Below, one piece after another: positions 7,731 through 15,196 of a stretch of 64,000 nt of DNA. Location: the NCBI GenBank assembly GCA_008636105.1, contig VSDH01000009.1, positions 1 to 64,000 on the forward strand, read 5' to 3'. How positions within the stretch are numbered: the first letter of the stretch is position 1; every line of letters starts with the position of its first letter. The notes under the pieces are model-generated. The model saw only the letters and a program-made list of their open reading frames with translations, searched no databases and was not told where the DNA came from. A program made the translations under genes and the position numbers. Source of the stretch: Candidatus Scalindua sediminis (lineage in GTDB: Bacteria; Planctomycetota; Brocadiia; Brocadiales; Scalinduaceae).

Positions 7731-8194
7731 CATCTGACACGACGAACACTAGCCGATGTTCCCGCCACTTGCATGATGTGCCCACCTCCTGGGTTGTAGA
7801 TCAGTACTTCTGGCATGTATGCGTACTTATATTCATATTTATATGAAGATTGCTGCCATACTTGACCATTCAGGAGTTCGTATGTCGTTTCGCCTTCCCA
7901 ACCTTTGAACTCACCATTGATTTTTGACTCAATGACACCAGATATCTGCTGAACAGGAACAATTTCTGATTGCCTATCTACTTGTATATAGAACCTGCCA
8001 TTCTTTCGCAGAATTAGCGCCTCTGGACAATATGCGTAGCGGTACCAGTATTTGTATTCATCCTGGATCCAGTAAGATCCATCCATGAGTTTGAATAGGA
8101 CTTCGTCATCGAAACCTTCGAAGTCACCGTCAATTTGTGACCTAAGAACGACTTCATAACCTTCCATGACTATTCCCATTATTGAACATAACAA
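7730..8194 (-). CDS. Two-repeat hypothetical protein, integron-cassette type
   Basis: The 154-residue protein consists of two copies of a unit of about 65 residues. Each has the order SxIxGxFxG, then LxxGxxWxQxxYKYxYxYAYxPExLI, then a QV ending; the copies lie near 18-75 and 88-145. The tyrosine-rich repeats suggest a small beta domain with an internal duplication. Similar tyrosine-rich repeat proteins are common hypothetical genes in integron arrays, and their function is unknown. The true start may be the third methionine (8167), because the repeat begins just after it and no clear ribosome site marks the first. The stop lies at the edge of the attC-like element. Confidence 0.65.
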   Translation of the reverse strand: MLCSIMGIVMEGYEVVLRSQIDGDFEGFDDEVLFKLMDGSYWIQDEYKYWYRYAYCPEALILRKNGRFYIQVDRQSEIVPVQQISGVIESKINGEFKGWEGETTYELLNGQVWQQSSYKYEYKYAYMPEVLIYNPGGGHIMQVAGTSASVRRVR

Positions 8195-8198
8195 GTTA

Positions 8199-8217
8199 TT
8201 ATAAAGTTTCTTTATAA
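8199..8217. repeat. Small perfect hairpin
   Basis: TTATAAAG, a three-base loop and CTTTATAA form a perfect 8-bp stem just upstream of the cassette gene. It has no T-run, so it is not a clear terminator; it may be an operator or part of a decayed site. Confidence 0.4.
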
Positions 8218-8310
8218 CACCACTATCGTAATGATATCCAGACTACTTTATGGGGAAGCGGGATGAAAGTTCATGTGTCGACACTCGTGTAGACATAAAC
8301 CTTAATTATG

Positions 8311-8410
8311 TTAACTTATCCACATTGCTCTATGTGGTATAGTCTTATGCTGTTTGAATTGAATGAGAATGAAATGCGATAATAAATCTATATATCAATG
8401 AAGTCAAGAT
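8311..8410 (+). repeat. Direct repeat, copy 1 (upstream side of the EEP nuclease gene)
   Basis: About 100 bases match 9791-9886 with scattered differences, sharing for example CTATGTGGTATAG, ATGCTGTTTGAATTGAATGA and TTGAAGTCAAGAT-like ends. The two copies flank the EEP-family gene. The copies lack coding potential and may be remnants of a duplication or of a small mobile element. Confidence 0.65.
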
Positions 8411-8687
8411 TCTTTTTGCCTCCCCGCCTGCCAGCAGTTCGGGCAGGAAAGCCACTAAGGTTCTCGAAAAACAAATAACGAATATCGAACAAGGAATTTC
8501 GAATTTCGAAGTGAAAACAATCGTACTTCGTAAATCGTAATTTATGTCTTTTCCAAATCCTGAAAATCATTATCCCTATTATTGATATTCTGTATGCCTC
8601 TATCACGGATGGATTATCTATTAATTTCACAATTTTCATAGCTTACTCTTTTCTTTAAGATAAAATAGCAATGCCTGAACCCCTGCT
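8411..8687. repeat. Noncoding stretch with dispersed repeat sequence
   Basis: No gene is supported here. It holds a short GC-rich palindromic piece (CCTGCCAGCAGTTCGGGCAGG), TTCGAA-rich low-complexity sequence, and a 34-base segment at 8521-8554 that recurs with one change at 10298-10331. The 83-codon open frame covering it (8388-8639) is built from the repeat and is not credible. Confidence 0.55.
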
Positions 8688-9725
8688 TCAATCCCTAAGG
8701 GGACGATATTCAAACATGGCCTTGACTACACCATGATCAGACGTACCGGCTTCTTTGTGGTCATCTCTGTTTAGATGGTCGTTGCTCAGCTCCATGCCCT
8801 TAAAAGCCCACAGACGTTTCCTGGAATTGTCGTAAAATTCCTGCGAGACCAGAATATGGTCCAGTGATTCCCGGGTATTTTTATAGATGTGTGTATAATA
8901 AACATCCCGAAGGCTTCGATACTCCTGCAGTGTCCCGACTGTATATAAAGCTGTATCGCTTCCGCCTTTGGAGAACCCGCTTAACAGGTAATTGGGCTGT
9001 CCCGTAAGAATGTTCAGGGTGTTACTGTGCTGGCTGTCATTCAGATCTCCCAGTACGACTACAGGATTCTCGTTACCCTTCATCTCCTCCGTGAGAATCA
9101 TACGCAACGCCGCTGCTTCTGCGGTGCGCCGAATTGTAGACACAGCCGAGCCCAGTGCACTACTGTGCCTGGAATAATAGGCCTTATCCTGTTTATACCA
9201 TTTCTCTCCAGAGAGTCGAGTTGGACCCTTTGATTTAAAATGAGCCACATAAACAGAAATTGGCTTCCCATTTGAACGTGGTCTTACCTTGAAGCGCAAT
9301 ACAGGCCGTGAAAACTTCCTGATCGAAACAGAAATATTCGATGTCTGATCGTCATCCCCGCCGCTCATCAATATGAACTTTTCAGGAAAGTCATCAATCC
9401 ATTCTGGCTTTCCGACCATGATCTCCTTCCGGACGGCTCCTGCACAGACAATGCGCTTACCTTTATGGTTCTTCGGAACCAATAACCGGTATTTACTATA
9501 CAGCCTCGCTTCTTTGAAGGCATCTTTCAAGGCTTTGTGGTGCCAGAGCTCCTGAAAACCCCAGATATCAGAATACATCTTCAACAACATCGAGCCTGTC
9601 CAGGCCACCTTCTTATCGTAGACCCCCTGATCCCAACCATCCGCATCTCTGTAAATTCTCAATCCGGGTAAATTTATATTGAGCAGATTACATGAGGCAA
9701 ATGAGACTTGTGTTCTATTAGCCAT
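8688..9725 (-). CDS. Endonuclease/exonuclease/phosphatase (EEP) family protein
   Basis: This 345-residue protein has the EEP motifs in order: SFASCNLLN near the N-terminus, WGFQEL (metal-binding Glu, near 55), VVVLGDLNDS (near 222), SLDHILVS and TSDHGVV (catalytic Asp-His near the end). The family hydrolyses phosphodiester or phosphate bonds in DNA, RNA or inositol phosphates using Mg2+. There is no signal peptide, so it is probably cytoplasmic, and the substrate cannot be assigned. It stands alone between two diverged 100-base direct repeats, which suggests it may once have moved or been duplicated as a unit. Confidence 0.85.
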   Translation of the reverse strand: MANRTQVSFASCNLLNINLPGLRIYRDADGWDQGVYDKKVAWTGSMLLKMYSDIWGFQELWHHKALKDAFKEARLYSKYRLLVPKNHKGKRIVCAGAVRKEIMVGKPEWIDDFPEKFILMSGGDDDQTSNISVSIRKFSRPVLRFKVRPRSNGKPISVYVAHFKSKGPTRLSGEKWYKQDKAYYSRHSSALGSAVSTIRRTAEAAALRMILTEEMKGNENPVVVLGDLNDSQHSNTLNILTGQPNYLLSGFSKGGSDTALYTVGTLQEYRSLRDVYYTHIYKNTRESLDHILVSQEFYDNSRKRLWAFKGMELSNDHLNRDDHKEAGTSDHGVVKAMFEYRPLRD

Positions 9726-9790
9726 GACAACAATCCTTTCTTATTAGAATGGCAAGGTCATATCTCACGACTATATTGTGGCAAGAAAAT

Positions 9791-9886
9791 TTATCAACAT
9801 CACACTATGTGGTATAGTTTTTATGCTGTTTGAATTGAATGAGGATGAAATTTGATAATAAGTCTATATATTATTGAAGTCAAGAT
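9791..9886 (+). repeat. Direct repeat, copy 2 (other side of the EEP gene)
   Basis: This is the partner of 8311-8410, in the same orientation and lying upstream of the EEP start codon. The best-conserved core runs from CTATGTGG to the shared GAAGTCAAGAT end. Confidence 0.65.
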
Positions 9887-9962
9887 GAAAAATCTGACTT
9901 TTAGGTTCTTATTATTCGGTTGAGGCCTGCCCTGTTGGGTAGTGCCGGGGTGTACAGATATC

Positions 9963-10133
9963 TTATATTTCTTTAACAAATCTACTTTTGCAGAGAGGAC
10001 ACCGCTTGTAGTAAAGAGGTATGACGATTAACCAGAGAAAACCTGTCAGCAAAACCATTATAAATGTCCTAGCTCTTATACGCCTCTTGGCATCAACCTC
10101 TACCTTACATAGATTACAATAATGTGTAGCCAT
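9963..10133 (-). CDS. Small zinc-ribbon membrane protein (56 residues)
   Basis: An ATG at 10133 with an AGGGGG ribosome site about eight bases upstream opens a 56-codon frame. The peptide has CNLC at 6-9, a basic segment (KRRIRART), a hydrophobic helix (FIMVLLTGFLWLIVIPLYY) and CPLC at 45-48. The two CxxC pairs could form one zinc ribbon held at the membrane. It is too short for usual gene-length cutoffs but has start signal, motif logic and a stop at 9963. Function is unknown, and its neighbours (EEP nuclease, rtcB) give no clear hint. Confidence 0.6.
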   Translation of the reverse strand: MATHYCNLCKVEVDAKRRIRARTFIMVLLTGFLWLIVIPLYYKRCPLCKSRFVKEI

Positions 10134-10189
10134 ATTATGTCCCCCTCACCTTTACCCTGTTAAGTGATTCAACTATTTAATAGGGCTAC

Positions 10190-10277
10190 CCTCTCCCCAG
10201 AGGGGAGAGGAAAAAACATCTAACGTTTAACACTTTTTCTTGTCGTGCCCTAGGCAGATCCGCCTCTGGCGGACTTC
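10190..10277. repeat. Dispersed palindromic repeat, copy 1
   Basis: It starts with a perfect 9-bp hairpin, CCTCTCCCC/GGGGAGAGG, and ends with GGCAGATCCGCC-TCT-GGCGGACTTCC, itself palindromic. Nearly the same 80-90 bases recur at 12067-12159, so copies lie on both sides of rtcB, and the final palindrome recurs inverted at 63979-64000. No protein is encoded. Confidence 0.7.
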
Positions 10278-10297
10278 CTGCTTTCTGTATCCTTAAA

Positions 10298-10331
10298 TCG
10301 TACTTCGTAAATCGCAATTTATGTCTTTTCC
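10298..10331 (+). repeat. 34-base repeat shared with 8521-8554
   Basis: TCGTACTTCGTAAATCG followed by AATTTATGTCTTTTCC occurs at both places with one mismatch. It belongs to the short TTCGAA-rich noncoding sequences scattered through 8.4-13.1 kb. Confidence 0.6.
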
Positions 10332-10397
10332 CTTCGACATTCTACATTCCTTGTTCAATATTCGACATTTGCCGTATTCGCTTTGCATCTAGCATTA

Positions 10398-11855
10398 CTA
10401 TCCCTTTATATTACCAATAGGCTTCAGCTTTACAACCTTTTTTGATATGCCAAGAACGTCCATGGTTTCAACGACTTCTGATATATCCTTATAGGCAATA
10501 CCGGCTTCTTCTGCCAGACCGGACATTGATGCAGCCTTAACGATTATACCTTCCTTTTCCATTGTCCTTAGAAGCTGATCGCCTCTGACCTTCTTTTTAG
10601 CGGCGCTTCTTGACATGGTTCTGCCTGAGCCATGCATTGTAGAGCCAAACGTTTCTTGCATTGCCTTTTCAGTACCTACCAGCAGATAGGAACCTGTTTG
10701 CATCGAACCACCGACAATAACGGGTTGTCCGACGTCTCTGTATATTTCCGGAATCTCACTTCTACCGGGACCAAAAGACCTTGTCGAACCTTTTCTATGA
10801 ACTAAAAGCTCTTTCTCTTTACCGTTTATTTTATATCGTTCTACCCTTGCAATATTGTGGGCTACATCGTAAACAATTTCTATCCCGAGTTTATGTGCAT
10901 CGGCATTAAACACCTTTGCAAAGGTCTCCCTGATCCTGTGTGTAATGATCTGCCTGTTCGCAAAGGCACTGTTGGCGGCACAAAGCATTGCCTTGTAATA
11001 GTCTGAACCTTCCGGCGATTTAAAAGGCGCACAGGCAAGTTCCCTGTCCCTGACGGTCATGCCATATTTCTTCATTGCCTTATCAAACACCCTTAGATAG
11101 TCTGTAGCAACCTGGTGGCCAAACCCCCTTGAGCCGCAATGCACCATAATGACTATCTGATCTTTTTCCTTAATGCCCATAACCTTTGCAATCTTCTCAT
11201 CAAAGATATTTTCTGTTGTCACCAGCTGAATTTCCAGATAATGATTTCCGGAACCAAGAGTGCCTAATTGATTTATGCCTCTCGATATGGCCTTTTCACT
11301 CACCTTTGACGGGTCTGCACCGGGTAGATGTCCGGTCTCCTCAATCCTTTCCCGATCCTGAGGCCAGCCGTAGCCATTCTCAATACACCAGTCGACACCT
11401 CTTTCCATAATATCCTTAAGCTGTGATACCGAAACCCTAAGGACACCCTTGGCGCCCACTCCTGCCGGAACAGACCTGTACAACTCATTTACGAGTTCTC
11501 TCAATCGTGGTTTTACTTCATCTACCTTTAAATCTGTAGTGATTAATCTCATTCCACAATTTATATCAAAACCGATTCCCCCGGGAGAGATGATGCCATT
11601 TTCTGTATCGAAAGCGGCTACACCACCAATAGGAAAACCGTATCCCCAATGGCCATCAGGCATGCAGAACGCATATTTTTGAATACCCGGCAAACATGCA
11701 ACGTTGGTAATCTGTTCAAAGACACCTTTGTCCATATTTTCCATGAGTGTGTCGCTGGCATATATCCTTGCTGGAACTTGCATGCCTTCTTTCTCAGTTT
11801 TTGGTATCTCCCATACACAATCAGATACCTTATTGACTTTCATATCGGTTTCCAT
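10398..11855 (-). CDS. rtcB: RtcB RNA ligase
   Basis: RtcB joins a 2',3'-cyclic or 3'-phosphate RNA end to a 5'-hydroxyl end using GTP and Mn2+, in tRNA or stress-damaged RNA repair. The 485-residue protein has all family blocks: MPDGHWGYGFPIGG (65-78), GGIGFDINCG with the metal-binding cysteine at 100, LGSGNHYLEIQ, VHCGSRGFGHQV, VAHNIARVE, HRKGSTRSFGPG and TMHGSGRTMSR, carrying the histidine expected to be guanylylated. A ribosome site AAAGGTG precedes ATG 11855. Archease, its activator, lies upstream on the same strand, separated by a 357-base repeat-filled gap. Confidence 0.97.
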   Translation of the reverse strand: METDMKVNKVSDCVWEIPKTEKEGMQVPARIYASDTLMENMDKGVFEQITNVACLPGIQKYAFCMPDGHWGYGFPIGGVAAFDTENGIISPGGIGFDINCGMRLITTDLKVDEVKPRLRELVNELYRSVPAGVGAKGVLRVSVSQLKDIMERGVDWCIENGYGWPQDRERIEETGHLPGADPSKVSEKAISRGINQLGTLGSGNHYLEIQLVTTENIFDEKIAKVMGIKEKDQIVIMVHCGSRGFGHQVATDYLRVFDKAMKKYGMTVRDRELACAPFKSPEGSDYYKAMLCAANSAFANRQIITHRIRETFAKVFNADAHKLGIEIVYDVAHNIARVERYKINGKEKELLVHRKGSTRSFGPGRSEIPEIYRDVGQPVIVGGSMQTGSYLLVGTEKAMQETFGSTMHGSGRTMSRSAAKKKVRGDQLLRTMEKEGIIVKAASMSGLAEEAGIAYKDISEVVETMDVLGISKKVVKLKPIGNIKG

Positions 11856-11900
11856 TTTATCACCTTTTGAATGTTATATTTTAAAATTGTTAAATGTTTA

Positions 11901-12048
11901 GGTTCAGGCTGCAAGCCTGAACCAGCCAAGATTGTTATCGTTATTCGTTATTCGGCCTGGCCTGTTAAATTAACAGGCTGTAGCGGAAAACCTTCAGGTT
12001 TCCATTTTTATTTGTATTATAATGGAAGGCTAAAGCCTTCCGCTACGG
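11901..12048. repeat. Cluster of nested palindromes between archease and rtcB
   Basis: Three structures lie in a row: a 10-bp hairpin (GGTTCAGGCT/AGCCTGAACC, 11901-11923), an 8-bp hairpin (CCTGTTAA/TTAACAGG, 11961-11977), and an outer 9-bp stem (GTAGCGGAA 11980-11988 with TTCCGCTAC 12038-12046). The outer stem encloses GGAAGGCT/AGCCTTCC (12024-12041). The last would fold as a branched RNA. No T-run follows, so these look like dispersed palindromic elements rather than terminators. Confidence 0.65.
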
Positions 12049-12066
12049 GTTAATTCAATAACGTTG

Positions 12067-12159
12067 CTCCCCAGAGGGGAGAGGAATAAACGCCCAACGT
12101 TAAATGCTTTTTCTTGCCTCTTGTCGTGCCCTAGGCAGATCCGCCTCTGGCGGACTTCC
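12067..12159. repeat. Dispersed palindromic repeat, copy 2
   Basis: It matches 10190-10277: a CTCCCC-AGA-GGGGAG hairpin, a TTTTTCTT linker, then CCTAGGCAGATCCGCCTCTG and GCGGACTTCC. It is in the same orientation as copy 1, so rtcB lies between direct repeats. Confidence 0.7.
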
Positions 12160-12212
12160 AGCCTCTATCTTCTTGTTAAATCTTCAATCCTTCAATTCCT
12201 CAATCCTTCCAC

Positions 12213-12641
12213 TCATATATCTAAAATAAATCTCGATATCCACCTGCCTTCCTTTTTAGATACATCGAAAAGATGATAGGTTACAGCCTTTACGTCACAC
12301 CTGAGTTTATGCCTGGATTGATCGATCTCTTCTCCAAAGATTTTGGCATTAAGTAAATAATTTGAATTTCCTTCTATCTTTATATCAAATTTGGTGAATA
12401 CCATATATTCTGAATCCTTTAGATATATTATCTCAGCAAGCCAGTCGAATAATAATTTATCTATTTCGCTATTTTCCAGATGAAGTTCTTTCTTTATCCT
12501 TGGTTGTACACCTTTAGTATCTACCATGACCTCAAAGGTCGCCATCGCAGATGCCCTGAATAATTCCTCAAGAGTATCTCCACGTGCTTCTATTGCTACA
12601 TCGGCCGTTGCTATATCATCGAGAAATACAAATTCTTCCAT
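12213..12641 (-). CDS. Archease, RtcB cofactor
   Basis: Archease speeds up RtcB guanylylation and allows repeated turnover. The 142-residue protein has the family start FLDDIATADVAIEARGDTLE (a variant of the usual HTADVGI motif) and the middle helix LLFDWLAEIIYLKDSE. It ends in KAVTYHLFDVSKKEGRW (the usual KAVTYH motif) and RFILDI. The aspartates that bind calcium are present. It starts ten bases after the small zinc-ribbon gene and lies upstream of rtcB on the same strand, so the three may be co-transcribed despite the repeat-filled gap. Confidence 0.93.
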   Translation of the reverse strand: MEEFVFLDDIATADVAIEARGDTLEELFRASAMATFEVMVDTKGVQPRIKKELHLENSEIDKLLFDWLAEIIYLKDSEYMVFTKFDIKIEGNSNYLLNAKIFGEEIDQSRHKLRCDVKAVTYHLFDVSKKEGRWISRFILDI

Positions 12642-12651
12642 TTGGTAGATA

Positions 12652-12840
12652 TCAATAAGTAAGTAATTCTATATCTTTATCACATTCCGGGCAGATAATA
12701 CAACAACTCGTAACACCCGTGCACGAACTACAACCTGAAAACTCCATCGTGTAGCCATTGAGGTAGAAATCTTTTATCTCTTTAAGGCAATCTGGACAGA
12801 CAAAGGTTATCTCCAGACCCGTTATTTCTTTTAACTCCAT
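12652..12840 (-). CDS. Small double zinc-ribbon protein
   Basis: This 62-residue peptide has four cysteine pairs or near pairs: CPDC near 15-18, CSSC near 37-40, a CC pair near 46-47 and CPEC near 50-53. It probably folds around one or two zinc ions. Nothing identifies a partner, but it is ten bases upstream of the archease start and on the same strand, so a link to RNA repair is plausible. Confidence 0.65.
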   Translation of the reverse strand: MELKEITGLEITFVCPDCLKEIKDFYLNGYTMEFSGCSSCTGVTSCCIICPECDKDIELLTY

Positions 12841-13540
12841 TTTTTTCTCTTAATTAAAATATAGTTCTTACTTAAAACATTATATTTCAAATCTCATCCA
12901 CCGGACCACGCAGAGAAACACGCCCACCTGTCGTGTACTACTTCAGAGTTTCAGTAAGATAATAAATTGTCATTAAATCCGAAATTCAAATATCGAAATC
13001 CGAAACAAATTCGAAATCCTAATTCTCCAAATATCTTTATCCTCTTTAGAATTTTGGTCATTGGGATTTGTTTCGTGCTTAGTATTTCGTGCTTCGAATT
13101 TTCGTATCGTTATTGCTCATATTCCCTAACATATTTGTTATCAAAATTGTGAAGAACTACACTGCCGATAAGCAGGGGCTTCGCCTGTGTGGCTCCACTA
13201 TAAAATCCGATACGTCCTTTACTAAATTATAGCACATCGCCTTCAAAACATAGTATTTTTTTTATAGATCCTGTTAATTCTAAATAACTGGACTCCCATT
13301 CTAATAAGCTTGAAAAGGCGTATTGATAAAAATCGAAGTTTCGTCTTTTAGAATTTATGTTTTTTCTTGAAAATTCTTTCACTAAGGTAGTAAAATAAAG
13401 GACTAAGACTTAAATCTAAAATGGAGTTAATACCCTGGCCGTTTGCAAAAATCTCAATTTGGCACGCTAATTGTTATTAATATATATATAATATTAGATT
13501 CTACGTTATTTTTCTATCTCATTAGACAAAAGGGGTTGAC
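12841..13540. repeat. 700-base intergenic region with low-complexity repeat
   Basis: The part at about 12967-13120 is TTCGAA/AAATCCGAAATTC-rich repeat sequence of the kind seen at 8.4 and 10.3 kb; its 61-codon open frame is not a gene. A GC-richer hairpin-like piece (AGGGGCTTCGCCT) lies near 13174. The last 100 bases are AT-rich promoter territory for the haem-protein genes. I see no other gene. Confidence 0.5.
13459..13475 (+). promoter_or_regulatory. Sigma-54-like -24/-12 element
   Basis: TTGGCACG, four bases and TTGTT closely follow the sigma-54 consensus TGGCACG-N4-TTGC(A/T), with the -12 GC reduced to GT. It lies about 65 bases upstream of the first DUF3365 gene, a sensible distance. 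One deviation is at a key base, so it is only a candidate. Confidence 0.35.
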
Positions 13541-14053
13541 ATGACAAAGAAATTTATAAAGTTAGTCTTGGCCTCCGTAGTAATATTATTTTTTACAAGC
13601 ACTACAACAATTGCAGAGGAATCTTCTAAAGGCAAAACTTTAATTCAAGCTAGAGAAATAGTGCGGATGCTTGATGATTTATATAAGACATTTATTGTTC
13701 TTATAACAGAAGAATATGTGAATGATCCATCTGTACTACCTGCAGCTACTTTGTCCAAAAGGGTGTTTGAGGTAATGAGTAAGAAGGGGTGGCACAAGGC
13801 AAGATTGCTCGATGCAACCGGCACTCCGTTTAATCCAGATAATAATCCTAAGGATGAATTCGAAAGGGACGCAATTAAGGCCATGGTTTCTGGGAAATCA
13901 TATTTTGAGAGGGTCGAAAAGATAGAAGGTAAAGACTATTTAAGGGCAGCTACAGCCGTGCCTGTTGTTATAAAAGGATGTACAATTTGCCATCCAGGTA
14001 AAAAGGTTGGAGATTTACTAGGTGCAATTTCATATAGTATTACTTTGGAGTGA
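13541..14053 (+). CDS. Tll0287-like (DUF3365) haem protein, copy 1
   Basis: This 170-residue exported protein has an N-terminal signal peptide (about 1-25) and a DUF3365 sensor-like domain. One c-type haem motif, CTICH, lies at 147-151 near the C-terminus, with RAATAVPVV just before it. DUF3365/Tll0287 domains bind haem in a PAS-like fold and are thought to sense redox state or a small ligand such as NO outside the cytoplasmic membrane. AAGGGG precedes the start. The next gene is a close paralogue; most of the domain is nearly identical, so this is a recent tandem duplication. Confidence 0.85.
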   Translation: MTKKFIKLVLASVVILFFTSTTTIAEESSKGKTLIQAREIVRMLDDLYKTFIVLITEEYVNDPSVLPAATLSKRVFEVMSKKGWHKARLLDATGTPFNPDNNPKDEFERDAIKAMVSGKSYFERVEKIEGKDYLRAATAVPVVIKGCTICHPGKKVGDLLGAISYSITLE

Positions 14054-14122
14054 TATTTTTAGTAATAAAAGGGTAGACACCATTTTACTTTTCTAATTCA
14101 TTTGATTAGAAGGGGGGTGCAT

Positions 14123-14689
14123 GTGATTAAGAAATTTGTAAAGTTGTCTGTAACCTCAATAATAATTATATTTTTCACCAGTATTACAATAAACGCAGAG
14201 GAATATTTTATAGAAGAACCTAGAAAGCCATTAGAAGTGATTGACGAATTATATAAGGCGATTTTAAATGAAGAATTAAGACAAGCTAGAGAAAAAGTGC
14301 GGATGCTTGATGATTTATATAAGACATTTATCGTTCTTATAACAGGAGAGTATGTGAAAAATCCATCGGTACTGCCTGCAGCTACCTTGTCCAAAAGGGT
14401 GTTTGAGGTAATGAGTAAGAAGGGGTGGCATAAGGCGAGATTACTCGATGCAACCGGCACTCCATTTAACCCGGATAATAATCCTAAGGATGAATTCGAA
14501 AGGGATGCAATCAAAGCCTTAATTTCGGGGAGAACATATTTTGAGAGGGTCGAAAAGATAGAAGGTAAAGACTATTTAAGGGCAGCTACAGCCGTGTCTG
14601 CAGTTATGGTAGGATGTATAAGTTGCCATCCAGATAGAAAGGTTGGAGATTTACTAGGTGCGATTTCATTCATTATCCCTTTGGAGTAA
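14123..14689 (+). CDS. Tll0287-like (DUF3365) haem protein, copy 2
   Basis: The frame is open to an ATG at 14102, but GTG at 14123 is the likely start: it follows an AGGGGGG ribosome site by about six bases and aligns with the paralogue's MTKKF start. The 188-residue protein has a signal peptide and CISCH near its C-terminus. Compared with copy 1 it carries about 18 extra residues after the signal (PLEVIDELYKAILNEELRQA), partly repeating the DDLYKTF helix. From there on, the two copies are mostly identical down to codon use. The changed haem neighbourhood (CTIC to CISC) may tune redox potential. Confidence 0.83.
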   Translation: MIKKFVKLSVTSIIIIFFTSITINAEEYFIEEPRKPLEVIDELYKAILNEELRQAREKVRMLDDLYKTFIVLITGEYVKNPSVLPAATLSKRVFEVMSKKGWHKARLLDATGTPFNPDNNPKDEFERDAIKALISGRTYFERVEKIEGKDYLRAATAVSAVMVGCISCHPDRKVGDLLGAISFIIPLE

Positions 14690-14759
14690 TATAAAGAATT
14701 AATTAGTAGTAGAAGCGATACAAATATTACATAAATCTTTATTATAGGAGACACTAAAA

Positions 14760-15134
14760 ATGATAACTGAAAAGTCACTATTTTGTAAGTTAAATAAACT
14801 CGAAGATGTAGAAGCCGATTCCCCATTAGCCAAGAAGCATATACCCGTTATTACGGTACCTCCAGTCTTAAAGGCCGGTGAGTTTTACGATGTAAAGATT
14901 ACAGTTGGAGAAATAGAACATCCAAATGAAAACGAGCATTTTATACAATGGATTGAGTTTTATATCGGAGATGTGTATCTGGGTAGATTTGATTTTGCAC
15001 CGGTTATGACAAGGCCAGAGGTAACTATACCTCTTCAGTTAGGCCATCATGGGCTTGATTCAACATTGAGGGCAATAAGTCGTTGCAATATTCATGGTCT
15101 TTGGGAGGGTAAGGTTCAGGTAAAGACTGAATAA
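14760..15134 (+). CDS. Superoxide reductase (neelaredoxin/desulfoferrodoxin class), copy 1
   Basis: Superoxide reductase turns superoxide into hydrogen peroxide without making oxygen, which suits anaerobes. The 124-residue protein shows the Fe(His)4Cys site: KKHIP (His27), EHPNENEH (His54 and His60) and CNIHGLWEG (Cys109, His112). The lysine before the first histidine is kept, but the glutamate usually found one residue earlier (EKH) is replaced by lysine. There is no N-terminal rubredoxin-like centre, so it is the single-iron type. It lies between the haem proteins and aspartase, and a second copy is at 20018. Confidence 0.9.
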   Translation: MITEKSLFCKLNKLEDVEADSPLAKKHIPVITVPPVLKAGEFYDVKITVGEIEHPNENEHFIQWIEFYIGDVYLGRFDFAPVMTRPEVTIPLQLGHHGLDSTLRAISRCNIHGLWEGKVQVKTE

Positions 15135-15196
15135 GGAAGTAATCAACTTTTCTTCAAGCGATTTGAATTATAATCTTTTGCGAGATCAAGCGATTA

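Noticed and set aside
8316-8324. Perfect DnaA box (TTATCCACA)
   Set aside because: It is single, without clustered boxes, AT-rich unwinding element or replication genes, so no origin.
8388-8639. 83-codon frame
   Set aside because: It is built on TTCGAA-rich dispersed repeat, with no ribosome site.
12967-13152. 61-codon frame in the repeat-rich gap
   Set aside because: Low-complexity repeat sequence yields protein-like runs by chance.
14098-14514. 138-codon minus-strand frame inside the DUF3365 gene
   Set aside because: It mirrors the duplicated coding sequence; a similar frame appears opposite copy 1, which is expected of an antisense shadow.
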